In this document: positions 17,350 to 26,461 of the stretch, in pieces
How positions within the stretch are numbered: the first letter of the stretch is position 1
Layout: each line of letters begins with the position of its first letter
Source: an uncultured Acidimicrobiia bacterium
GTDB taxonomy: Bacteria; Actinomycetota; Acidimicrobiia; Spongiisociales; Spongiisociaceae
Direction: 5' to 3'
NCBI GenBank assembly: GCA_958295745.1
Contig: OY282370.1
Location: 1,607,724 to 1,671,723 of the forward strand
Length of the DNA stretch: 64,000 bases
The notes under the pieces: generated by a model
Database searches by the model: none
What the model was told of the DNA's origin: nothing
The model's input: the letters and a program-made list of their open reading frames with translations, nothing else
Position numbers and translations under genes: made by a program

Positions 17350-18126
17350 ATGGCTCAATTGCAGCTGCGTCCGCTCGGCGTCGGTGGGATCATCGACGCA
17401 ACGATCACCCTCTATCGTCGGCGCTTCGGCCCGATGATGATGATCGTCCTGGTTTTGGGGGTGATTCCGTTCGCCCTCAGTCTCGGAAGGTGTACGGTCG
17501 ATAGGTCCCAGATGTCCGATCCCGTCACCTGCGGAAACGCCTTGGGCTGGGTCGGACTGATCGCTTTTTCGGTAGTGACGTTCGTGGCGGCCTTCGCCGC
17601 CATCCTGGTGGCCGCCTCTGCCTACGCCGACCTTCCCGCCGACTGGATGGGGGCAACGCGGGCCGCGCTTCGGAACATCGTTCCGATCGTGGTCGCCAGC
17701 ATTGTGTTCTACATCGTGGTCGGTATCGGTACCCTCCTGTTGATCGTTCCCGGGATCATCCTGGGGATCTCGTTCGGGTGGTACGACGCGGCGTTGATGA
17801 TCGAGAGGGCGGGGCCGATGGCGAGCCTCGGCCGTTCATGGCGTCTGGTCGCCGGTGAGCGTTGGCGGTTGTTCTGGGCAGGGTTGCTCATGCTCATCAT
17901 CGCAACCATCGTGTTCGGGATCATCGGGGTGGTCGTCTATCTAGTGATCTATGGTCTCTTCGTTGTGAGCGACGGTTACGCGTCCTACCTGGCTCAGCAG
18001 GCCGTCGCCTTGCTGACGATCCCGCTGATCGCTGCATTCACGACGGTCGTCTACCTCGATCTGCGGGTGCGCAAGGAAGGCCTAGACAAGGAAGGGCTCG
18101 TAGCCCAGCTGTCCGGCGGGAGCTGA
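17350..18126 (+). CDS. GDPD-membrane-domain-like protein, array copy 3 (type A)
   Basis: Third tandem paralogue, 258 residues, starting MAQLQLRPLGVGGIIDATI. The central segment FAAILVAASAYADLPADW is of type A, matching copy 1. It differs from copy 1 in the first extracytoplasmic loop (GRCTVDRSQMSDPVTCGN) and in the penultimate membrane segment. It shares LGRSWRLVAGERWRLF and the C-terminal YLDLRVRKEG tail. The start is set by alignment to the other copies. No enzyme motif is visible. Confidence 0.85.
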   Translation: MAQLQLRPLGVGGIIDATITLYRRRFGPMMMIVLVLGVIPFALSLGRCTVDRSQMSDPVTCGNALGWVGLIAFSVVTFVAAFAAILVAASAYADLPADWMGATRAALRNIVPIVVASIVFYIVVGIGTLLLIVPGIILGISFGWYDAALMIERAGPMASLGRSWRLVAGERWRLFWAGLLMLIIATIVFGIIGVVVYLVIYGLFVVSDGYASYLAQQAVALLTIPLIAAFTTVVYLDLRVRKEGLDKEGLVAQLSGGS

Positions 18127-18216
18127 TCCACCCGGACAAGGCGACCTCCACCGAGGCATCCGATCGTCCGCCTGCCTGTTTGCAGGGACCTGGACCACCC
18201 CTGGTATGCTTCGGTC

Positions 18217-18987
18217 ATGGCTCAACTACAACTACGTCCGCTCGGCGTCGGTGAGATCATCGACGCAACCGTCACCCTCTATCGTCGGCGCTTCGGCCCG
18301 ATGATGATGATCGCCCTGATATGGGGGGTGATTCCGTTCGCCATCACCCTGTTCGGGGATTGCACCGTCAGGAGCACCCAGGACATCGCCTGTGGAAACT
18401 TCCTGGGCTGGATCGGGTTGCCCCTGTTCTGGATCATGATTACCGCGGCTACCTTCGCGTCCTACCTGATAGCCGCCGGCGCCTACACGGACCTTGCTTT
18501 CGACCGGCGGAGGGCTGCGCGCCTCGCGATCGGGAAGATCGTGCCGATCGTGGCGGCGACCATCGTGTTCTACATCGTGGCCGGTATCGGGTTCGTTCTG
18601 TTGATCGTTCCCGGCATCATCATGGTGGTCTCGCTCGGGATGTACGGTCCTGCGCTGATGGTCGAGAGGGTGGGGCCGATGGCGAGCCTCGGCCGCTCGT
18701 GGCGTCTGGTCTCCGGCGAGCGTTGGCGGCTGTTCCTGGCGGGGTTGCTCATGCTCATCATCTCGATCATCGTGTTCGGGATCATCGGGCTTGTCCTTTA
18801 CTTCCTGATAGCGGGCCTCTTCGGCGCCAGCGACGGCTTCGCCTCCTACCTCTCGAGGCAGATCGTTACCTTGCTGACGATCCCGATGAGCGCCGCGTTC
18901 GCGACGGTCGTCTACCTCGACCTGCGGGTGCGCAAGGAAGGCCTCGACAAGGAAGGCCTCGCCGTCCAGCTGTCCGGCGGGAACTGA
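18217..18987 (+). CDS. GDPD-membrane-domain-like protein, array copy 4 (type B)
   Basis: Fourth tandem paralogue, 256 residues, starting MAQLQLRPLGVGEIIDATV, with the type B middle (TFASYLIAAGAYTDLAFDRR) shared with copy 2. Its upstream spacer is short: the mcrC relic has been deleted, and the sequence jumps from CCACCCGGACAAG straight to the common promoter-proximal segment. After its stop the common spacer resumes and breaks off inside the relic just before tRNA-Glu(TTC). All four copies are intact, so they may all be expressed. Confidence 0.85.
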   Translation: MAQLQLRPLGVGEIIDATVTLYRRRFGPMMMIALIWGVIPFAITLFGDCTVRSTQDIACGNFLGWIGLPLFWIMITAATFASYLIAAGAYTDLAFDRRRAARLAIGKIVPIVAATIVFYIVAGIGFVLLIVPGIIMVVSLGMYGPALMVERVGPMASLGRSWRLVSGERWRLFLAGLLMLIISIIVFGIIGLVLYFLIAGLFGASDGFASYLSRQIVTLLTIPMSAAFATVVYLDLRVRKEGLDKEGLAVQLSGGN

Positions 18988-19078
18988 TCCACCCGGACAG
19001 CTTCGAGCTTCGCCGGAAGCCCGCACATCGGGGACGCTTGCCGGTAGAGCATCGCCGGGTTGTTGTGGTGTCGGCGTA
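18988..19078 (+). repeat. Truncated copy of the array spacer with start of mcrC relic
   Basis: Downstream of copy 4 the spacer found after copies 1 and 2 recurs (CTGATCCACCCGGACAGCTT onward, through GGTAGAGCATCG). It ends at GGTGTCGGCG, the first bases of the mcrC relic. The breakpoint lies about 20 bases before the tRNA-Glu gene and marks the right boundary of the duplicated region. Confidence 0.75.
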
Positions 19079-19098
19079 GAATCCCCCCATATATCGCA

Positions 19099-19174
19099 GG
19101 CCCCGTCGTCCAGAGGCCTAGGACGCCGGCCTTTCAAGCCGGAAACGCGGGTTCGAATCCCGTCGGGGCCACCA
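19099..19174 (+). tRNA. tRNA-Glu (TTC)
   Basis: Cloverleaf by eye: acceptor GGCCCCG (19099-19105) pairs with CGGGGCC (19164-19170). The anticodon loop CTTTCAA carries TTC between CCGGC/GCCGG stems, and the T loop is TTCGAAT. The CCA end is encoded (19172-19174). It immediately follows the membrane-protein array. Confidence 0.95.
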
Positions 19175-19194
19175 CCGACCGCCAGGAATGGCGG

Positions 19195-19599
19195 TCAGAC
19201 CACGGGCAACCCCTCGGCGATCGCGGCTCGGTGGAGTTGGGTGTCCAGGGTTGCCAGGGGTGCTCGGCGTCTGACGGCCAGTTCCAGGTAGAGGCTGTCG
19301 TAGAAAGTCAATCTATGTGCTCTGGCCAGGTCCAGAGTCATGTCGAGGTCCGGGTTCGTGTCGGTCTGGATCGGCAGTCCATAAACTATTCGGAGACGCT
19401 TTTTGGTCTGCTCGACGGATAGTCGTCCTCGCCGTTCTCCGACAAGCAGTACGTTGCGCAGCTCCAGATGCCAGAGTCGGGGCACGACCGCCCCGCTTTT
19501 TTTGATGCGTATGAGCCCTCTTCCCGCCCGCTCGTCCTCCTTCTCGTCGTCGAACAGCCAGGCCGCGGCCAGAGACACATCGAGAACGCACGATCTCAA
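19195..19599 (-). CDS. vapC: PIN-domain toxin (VapC family)
   Basis: A 134-residue PIN-domain protein, a Mg-dependent ribonuclease fold used by VapC toxins, which commonly cut tRNAs or rRNA. Acidic positions expected for the site are visible: Asp in SCVLDVSLAAAWLF, Glu in LWHLELRNVL, Asp in LTFYDSLYLELA and Asp in LATLDTQL. The TTG start overlaps the antitoxin stop by four bases (TTGA), the normal antitoxin-first arrangement. The target is unknown, but the module sits between tRNA genes. Confidence 0.85.
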   Translation of the reverse strand: MRSCVLDVSLAAAWLFDDEKEDERAGRGLIRIKKSGAVVPRLWHLELRNVLLVGERRGRLSVEQTKKRLRIVYGLPIQTDTNPDLDMTLDLARAHRLTFYDSLYLELAVRRRAPLATLDTQLHRAAIAEGLPVV

Positions 19600-19853
19600 T
19601 AGCGGTGGCCTTCGTGACGGGCGGCAAGTATTTCCTCCCTAGTCATCTTGATCCCGAGCCGTTTCGATTCGGCGCGTAGTGCCCGGACCCGTTCCACCGC
19701 CTCGCTGTAGTCGGCGCTCTCTTGTACGTGGGCGGGCACCAGATGCGCGACGGTCTTGCCGTGGCGGGTGATGGCGATGGTCTCCCCCTGCTCGGCCAAG
19801 CGGAGGAACTCGGCCAGGCGCGCTTTGGCTTGGGTGGCTTGGACTGTACGCAT
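19596..19853 (-). CDS. vapB: Phd/YefM-type antitoxin
   Basis: An 85-residue antitoxin starting MRTVQATQAKARLAEFLRL, with the Phd/YefM DNA-binding core (GETIAITRHGKTVAHLVP) and a charged C-terminal tail that would wrap the PIN toxin. The start at 19853 gives the family N-terminus; the frame is open upstream but has no support there. Two palindromes and a TATAAT box lie just upstream, consistent with autoregulation. Confidence 0.85.
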   Translation of the reverse strand: MRTVQATQAKARLAEFLRLAEQGETIAITRHGKTVAHLVPAHVQESADYSEAVERVRALRAESKRLGIKMTREEILAARHEGHRY

Positions 19854-19910
19854 GATACCAACCGGTTGATCTGACCGGTCAATTATATGGGCAAACCGGC
19901 AGTGGCGCAA
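19854..19910 (-). promoter_or_regulatory. Promoter/operator of the vapBC-type module
   Basis: On the minus strand TTGCGC (19905-19910), a 17-base spacer and TATAAT (19882-19887) form a promoter. Two 8-base palindromes, GACCGGTC and AACCGGTT, lie between the -10 box and the ATG and are likely antitoxin-binding operator half-sites. Confidence 0.6.
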
Positions 19911-19978
19911 GCCGTTTTGCGGAGACGGCAATCGTTCTGTCGACATACGGTGCGTGATCTGGTAGATTTCGTGGCCGG

Positions 19979-20050
19979 TCGGGAGTGGTGTAATCGGCAG
20001 CACAACAGGTTCTGGCCCTGTCAGTAGGGGTTCGAGTCCTCTCTCCCGAG
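19979..20050 (+). tRNA. tRNA-Gln (CTG)
   Basis: Acceptor TCGGGAG (19979-19985) pairs with CTCCCGA (20043-20049), with discriminator G. The anticodon arm is ACAGG-TTCTGGC-CCTGT with anticodon CTG; the T arm is GGGGTTCGAGTCC. CCA is not encoded. With GatAB and GltX in the window, Gln-tRNA is probably made by transamidation. Confidence 0.93.
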
Positions 20051-20088
20051 CCGGTTGGCCGGTACATCCAGTGCCGGCCGCACGCAGC

Positions 20089-20161
20089 GGCCCCGTCGTC
20101 TAGGGGCCTAGGACGCCGCCCTCTCAAGGCGGAAACGCCAGTTCAAATCTGGTCGGGGCTG
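20089..20161 (+). tRNA. tRNA-Glu (CTC)
   Basis: Acceptor GGCCCCG (20089-20095) pairs with CGGGGCT (20154-20160), including one G-U pair, with discriminator G and no encoded CCA. The anticodon loop CTCTCAA between CCGCC and GGCGG carries CTC; the T arm is GCCAG-TTCAAAT-CTGGT. Its 3' end is duplicated 232 bases downstream. Confidence 0.92.
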
Positions 20162-20525
20162 CGACGAGAACGGTCCGGTCGGGCGCGCCGTCTTGGGGTG
20201 AACGACCGGGCTTTTCTTTGTTGTGGGGGCCTGTTCACCGTGTCTCGGTTGGAGTGAACACCCTCAACTCGACACCCTCAGCCCGACTTGTCGACTATCC
20301 AGAGATCGGCCACGTCCAGATCGGCCCACGTTCATCCCGGTTCTTCCCGTCCGCAGCAAGGTGCCGTCTCCTCTTCGAATCTGGTCGGGGCTGCGACGAG
20401 AACGGTCCGGTCGGGCGCGCCGTCTAGGGGTGAACACCCTCATCCCGACACCCTCAGCCCGACTTGTCGACTATCCAGAGATCGGCCACGTTCGTTCCGG
20501 TTCTTCCCGTCCGCAGCAAGGCGCC
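20145..20525. repeat. Imperfect tandem duplication of tRNA-Glu(CTC) 3' end and glycerate-kinase 3' end
   Basis: Two copies, about 20145-20363 and 20377-20525. Both begin with the tRNA 3' end (AATCTGGTCGGGGCTGCGAC), continue through GGTCCGGTCGGGCGCGCCGT and a GAACACCCTCA segment, and end in CGGTTCTTCCCGTCCGCAGC. Copy 1 has about 56 extra bases in the middle. On the minus strand both copies encode VADLWIVDKSG-stop, the C-terminus of the glycerate kinase; the live gene uses copy 2. The stretch between tRNA-Glu and glycerate kinase holds nothing else. Confidence 0.85.
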
Positions 20526-21737
20526 GGCCTGTTCCAGGTAAGGGTAGGAGTCGCATTCGTTCAGATGACGGCGGGCCGGGGCGGGGTCGTTGACCGTGGC
20601 GCCGTCCACGCATCCCCCGGCGGCGTCGGTGGGGCCGTCTATCCCGTCGGTTCCGAAAGCCAGGAACCGGTGGGAGGTCCCCGCTATTTCTATGGCGGCG
20701 GCCAGGGCGGCATGTTGGTTGCGGCCTCCGCGTCCGCGGCCGGTCACCTCCACGGTCGTCTCGCCGACCAGCACCCGGGCGGTGCCTTCGGGGGTGGCGG
20801 CGAGGGCGCGCCGTACCGCCTCACGCGCCTGCCCCGCCAAGGGAACGGGGTCGAGCACCGCTTCCAACCCCGCCTCCGACAGGTGTCGGGCGGCGGCCCT
20901 TCCCGCCGTGAAACCGTCGGCCAGGATCAACGCGCGGTGCGCGGCGGGCGGTTCCTGTACGGACGGCGCCGCGGGCCGATCCGATGCTCGTATCAGGTCG
21001 GCCGCCCGCCCGCCGATCGAGTACCGGTCGAGCAGCTCGGCCGGGCCGGCCTCCGAAGGCGGGGGCGGCACGGTGGGGCCGGACGCCACGACCGCCGGGT
21101 CGCGGCCGGCGTCGGAGACGATCAGCGTCACCACCCGCCCGCGGCATCCGGCGGCCAGGCGGCCTCCCTTTACCTTCGACACCGCCCGGCGTACCTCGTT
21201 GATCGCCCCGATGGGGGCGCCGGATCGGATGAGCCTGTCGTTCAGGTCCTGCAGGTCGTCGAGGGTAAGGCCCGCCGCGGGGGCCTCCATCAGCGCCGAC
21301 CCGCCGCCCGACGCCAAGGACAACAGCATCTCGCCCCGGCCCATCCCCTCCGCCAAGGCGATGGCCGCATGCGCCGCCCGCACGCTGTGGCGGTCGGGAA
21401 TCGGGTGGCCGGACACGATCAGCTCCGCCCACTCCGGGGCATCACCCGCTTCGTCGGTGACCACCAGCCCCCGGGAGATGAAAGACCCCAGGACCTGGCC
21501 GGCCCCCCGGCTCATACCGAGGGCCGCCTTCCCGAAGGCCAGCACCACCGCCCCCTCCGCCGGAATCGGCTCCCCGCCCACCAGGACCCCCCCCTCGCTC
21601 CGGCTCAGCGCCTCGCGGACCAGCCGGTCCGGGGCGGCGGCCTCCAGAGCGGCGTCCACCGCGCCCAGCAGGCGGCGAGCCGCAGCAGGATGGGACGAAC
21701 GCAGATCATCCAACCGCCCGGCCGCGAGATCCGTCAT
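20454..21737 (-). CDS. Glycerate 2-kinase (MOFRL family)
   Basis: A 427-residue kinase that phosphorylates D-glycerate, usually to 2-phosphoglycerate, feeding glycolysis. Visible features are an N-terminal Rossmann-like part (VVLAFGKAALGMSRGAG), LLSLASGGGSALMEAP, INEVRRAVSKVKGGRLA and VSDAGRDPAVVASGPT. The MOFRL C-terminal domain has ETTVEVTGRGRGGRNQH and FGTDGIDGPTDAAG. The canonical VSDVxGD motif reads VSDAGRD here. It lies 13 bases downstream of the PIG-L gene start-to-stop on the same strand. Its 3' end is duplicated (see repeat). Confidence 0.92.
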   Translation of the reverse strand: MTDLAAGRLDDLRSSHPAAARRLLGAVDAALEAAAPDRLVREALSRSEGGVLVGGEPIPAEGAVVLAFGKAALGMSRGAGQVLGSFISRGLVVTDEAGDAPEWAELIVSGHPIPDRHSVRAAHAAIALAEGMGRGEMLLSLASGGGSALMEAPAAGLTLDDLQDLNDRLIRSGAPIGAINEVRRAVSKVKGGRLAAGCRGRVVTLIVSDAGRDPAVVASGPTVPPPPSEAGPAELLDRYSIGGRAADLIRASDRPAAPSVQEPPAAHRALILADGFTAGRAAARHLSEAGLEAVLDPVPLAGQAREAVRRALAATPEGTARVLVGETTVEVTGRGRGGRNQHAALAAAIEIAGTSHRFLAFGTDGIDGPTDAAGGCVDGATVNDPAPARRHLNECDSYPYLEQAGALLRTGRTGTNVADLWIVDKSG

Positions 21738-21750
21738 CCGTTCCGTCCCA

Positions 21751-22506
21751 TCAGGGGGTGATCCTCTTGAACTCCTCCGCCTCGGGGATGCCCGCCGCCG
21801 CTCCGACCGCCCCGGCCCGGGTGTGTATCTCGGCCCGGAAGGCCTCGGTGGCCTCCGCAGATCGGCCGGCTCCGTCCATCGTGGTGACGGCCTGGCTGGA
21901 GTGGGCCAGCAGCGCCTCTACTTTCCGGTCGACGAAGCCGGTCACGTCCTCCCGGTGGTCGGGCCGGTCGGCAGCCCATAGAAGGAGGGCGGCGGGGCGG
22001 TGATGGGTGACGCCCCCTTCCAGCTGCTCGGGGAAGAAGAGATGGTCGCGGGCCGCCACCACCCCGTCCACGGCAGCCCACCCGGCGGCGCGGTGGTCAG
22101 GATGCAGCATGTAGCGGCGCCACGGGTCGTGGGACAGCACCACGTCGGGCCGCACGCGGCGGATCCGGCCGCATATCTCGGCCCGCAGCTCCATCGTGTA
22201 TTCCAGCTCCCCGTCCACGCGGCCCAGGTTGACCGTCTCGGCCACCCCCAGAGCCTCGGCGGCCCGGCGCTGCTCCTCCGCCCTGATCCGCACCAGCTCG
22301 GCGGGCGAAGCAGCCGGGTCCCAAGCGCCCTTCGATCCGTCGGTGATCACCAGGATCGTGACATGGGCGCCGCCCGCCGCCCATTTGGCGAGGGTGGCGC
22401 CCGCCCCGAACTCGGCGTCGTCGGGATGGGCCCCTATAGCCAGCACCCGGCGGGGCAGGGGCAAATCGGCGGTGGCCCGTTCCGACCCGGTGCGGTAGTC
22501 GACCAT
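21751..22506 (-). CDS. PIG-L family N-acetyl-sugar deacetylase
   Basis: A 251-residue zinc-dependent LmbE/PIG-L-type deacetylase; relatives include MshB of mycothiol biosynthesis and mycothiol conjugate amidase. Zinc ligands are in IGAHPDDAEFGAGATL (residues about 24-39) and in the later HPDHRAAGWAAVDGVV block; LVITDGSKGAWDP is the conserved core. Its length is shorter than MshB (about 300), so a distinct substrate is likely. Co-directional with glycerate kinase; divergent from the CO dehydrogenase operon. Confidence 0.88.
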   Translation of the reverse strand: MVDYRTGSERATADLPLPRRVLAIGAHPDDAEFGAGATLAKWAAGGAHVTILVITDGSKGAWDPAASPAELVRIRAEEQRRAAEALGVAETVNLGRVDGELEYTMELRAEICGRIRRVRPDVVLSHDPWRRYMLHPDHRAAGWAAVDGVVAARDHLFFPEQLEGGVTHHRPAALLLWAADRPDHREDVTGFVDRKVEALLAHSSQAVTTMDGAGRSAEATEAFRAEIHTRAGAVGAAAGIPEAEEFKRITP

Positions 22507-22661
22507 GAACCGAGCCTACGCGGATTTCCCTCCCCTTTTGCTGCGCCGCTCTAAGGCACGGCGCGCCGCCGCCGGTGTCAAAAGCACCCGCGGACGTGAT
22601 GCGATCCGAGGTTTTCCCGGCGCGGAGCGGCGTTTGATGCTATAAGAGGGGTAGCGAACGC

Positions 22662-22670
22662 AGGAGGTGA
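22662..22670 (+). promoter_or_regulatory. Ribosome-binding site of coxM
   Basis: AGGAGGTGA six bases before GTG 22677 is near-perfect and selects this GTG over the ATGs further downstream. Confidence 0.75.
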
Positions 22671-22676
22671 GGCTAG

Positions 22677-23567
22677 GTGTACCCATCCGCATTCGAATAT
22701 TCGGCGCCCGGGACCCTCGATGAGGCCCTGTCGGCCCTCGGCGAGGCGGGGGACGAGGGACGGGTGCTGGCCGGAGGCCAGAGCCTCATTCCGATGATGA
22801 AGCTGGGTTTGGCCGCGCCCGGTTGCCTGATCGACATCAACGGTCTGTCCGAGCTTTCTTATATACGCGAGTCCAACGGCGACTTGGCCATCGGCGCCCT
22901 CGCCCGGCATGCCGACGTAGCGGCCTCCGACTTGGTGGGCCGGACCAACGGAACCCTGGCGGCGGCGGCGCCTTGGATATCCGACCCCTTGGTGCGCAAC
23001 CGGGGCACCGTGTGCGGGTCGGTGGCCCACTGCGATCCGGAAGGGGACTGGAACTCGGTCATGCTGGCGGTCGGCGCCTCGGTGGTGGCCAGATCGGCGG
23101 CGAAGAGGAGAAAGAATCGGGAGAGGGTGATACCCATCGCCGACTTCGTGGCAGGCCCCTTCACCAACTCGCTCAACCCCGGAGAGATGGTCGCCGAGGT
23201 GAGGGTGCCCAAGTACCGGGGCGCGGCAGGGGGGGCGTATCTCAAGCTGGAGCGCAAGATCGGCGACTACGCCACCGTCGGGGTGGCCGCCCATCTGGCG
23301 CTCGACGCGGCGGGGAACGTGGCCGAGGCCGGACTGGCGCTCACCTCGGTTCATCAACACAACCTCAAGGTGACCGAAGCCGAGGCGCTGATGGCGGGGC
23401 AGACGCCGAGCCCCGAGCTCTTCGCCGAGGCCGCGGAGGCGGCGGCCCGGAGCTGTGATCCCGAAAGCGACATACGCGGCCCGGCCGACTTCAAGCGGGC
23501 GGTGGTGGCCGAGTACACCCGGCGCGGATTCGCGGCGGCATTGAAACAGGCGCGAGGGGAGGGCTGA
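22677..23567 (+). CDS. coxM: Aerobic CO dehydrogenase, FAD-binding medium subunit
   Basis: CoxM carries FAD and passes electrons from the Fe-S subunit to the quinone pool. The 296-residue protein has the FAD pyrophosphate loop AGGQSLIPMMKLGLA (about residues 32-46) and the second loop RNRGTVCGSVAHCDPEGDW (about 107-125), as in the xanthine dehydrogenase/CODH medium-subunit family. It is the first gene of a coxMSL operon, with a one-base TGATG overlap to coxS. The GTG start is supported by a strong Shine-Dalgarno sequence. Confidence 0.93.
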   Translation: MYPSAFEYSAPGTLDEALSALGEAGDEGRVLAGGQSLIPMMKLGLAAPGCLIDINGLSELSYIRESNGDLAIGALARHADVAASDLVGRTNGTLAAAAPWISDPLVRNRGTVCGSVAHCDPEGDWNSVMLAVGASVVARSAAKRRKNRERVIPIADFVAGPFTNSLNPGEMVAEVRVPKYRGAAGGAYLKLERKIGDYATVGVAAHLALDAAGNVAEAGLALTSVHQHNLKVTEAEALMAGQTPSPELFAEAAEAAARSCDPESDIRGPADFKRAVVAEYTRRGFAAALKQARGEG

Positions 23568-24028
23568 TGCAGATCAACGTAACCATCAACGGGACCGGCG
23601 AGACCAGGGACGTAGAATCCCGGCGTCTGCTGGTCGATTTCATTCGTACAGATCTCGGCATGACCGGCACCCATATCGGCTGCGACACGACTTCGTGCGG
23701 GGCTTGTACGGTGCTGCTGGACGGCAAGCCGGTCAAGTCCTGCACCGTGTTGGCGGTGCAGGCCGACGGCCATGAGGTCACCACCGTGGAGGGACTCGGA
23801 CAGAACGGGGAGCTCCACCCGATACAGGGGGCGTTCAAGGAGCACCACGGCCTTCAGTGCGGTTTCTGCACCCCGGGCATGATGCTGGTGGGCGCCTCCC
23901 TCCTCGAGAACAACCCGAGCCCGACCGACGAAGAGGTCCGTTGGGCGATTTCCGGCAACTTATGCCGGTGCACGGGGTATATGAACATCGTGGCGGCCAT
24001 CCAGGCGGCCGGGGGAGATGGGAGCTGA
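23567..24028 (+). CDS. coxS: Aerobic CO dehydrogenase, iron-sulfur small subunit
   Basis: CoxS holds two [2Fe-2S] clusters that relay electrons from the Mo-Cu site to FAD. The 153-residue protein contains the plant-ferredoxin-type cysteine set GCDTTSCGACTVLLDG plus KSC, and the second cluster set LQCGFCTPGMM with LCRCTGYMNI. Order and overlaps in coxM-coxS-coxL match characterised operons of CO-oxidising bacteria. Confidence 0.95.
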   Translation: MQINVTINGTGETRDVESRRLLVDFIRTDLGMTGTHIGCDTTSCGACTVLLDGKPVKSCTVLAVQADGHEVTTVEGLGQNGELHPIQGAFKEHHGLQCGFCTPGMMLVGASLLENNPSPTDEEVRWAISGNLCRCTGYMNIVAAIQAAGGDGS

Positions 24029-24029
24029 T

Positions 24030-26402
<2,373 letters not shown>

Positions 26403-26461
26403 CCCTGCGGTTCCCGATCCGGCTCGGGATCGGCGATGAAGCGCCGGAGTGAAGGCAGTAG

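Noticed and set aside
20145-20525. attL/attR of a resident integrative element
   Set aside because: The two tRNA-3' repeats are only 232 bases apart and no integrase or cargo lies between them; at most it is a scar.
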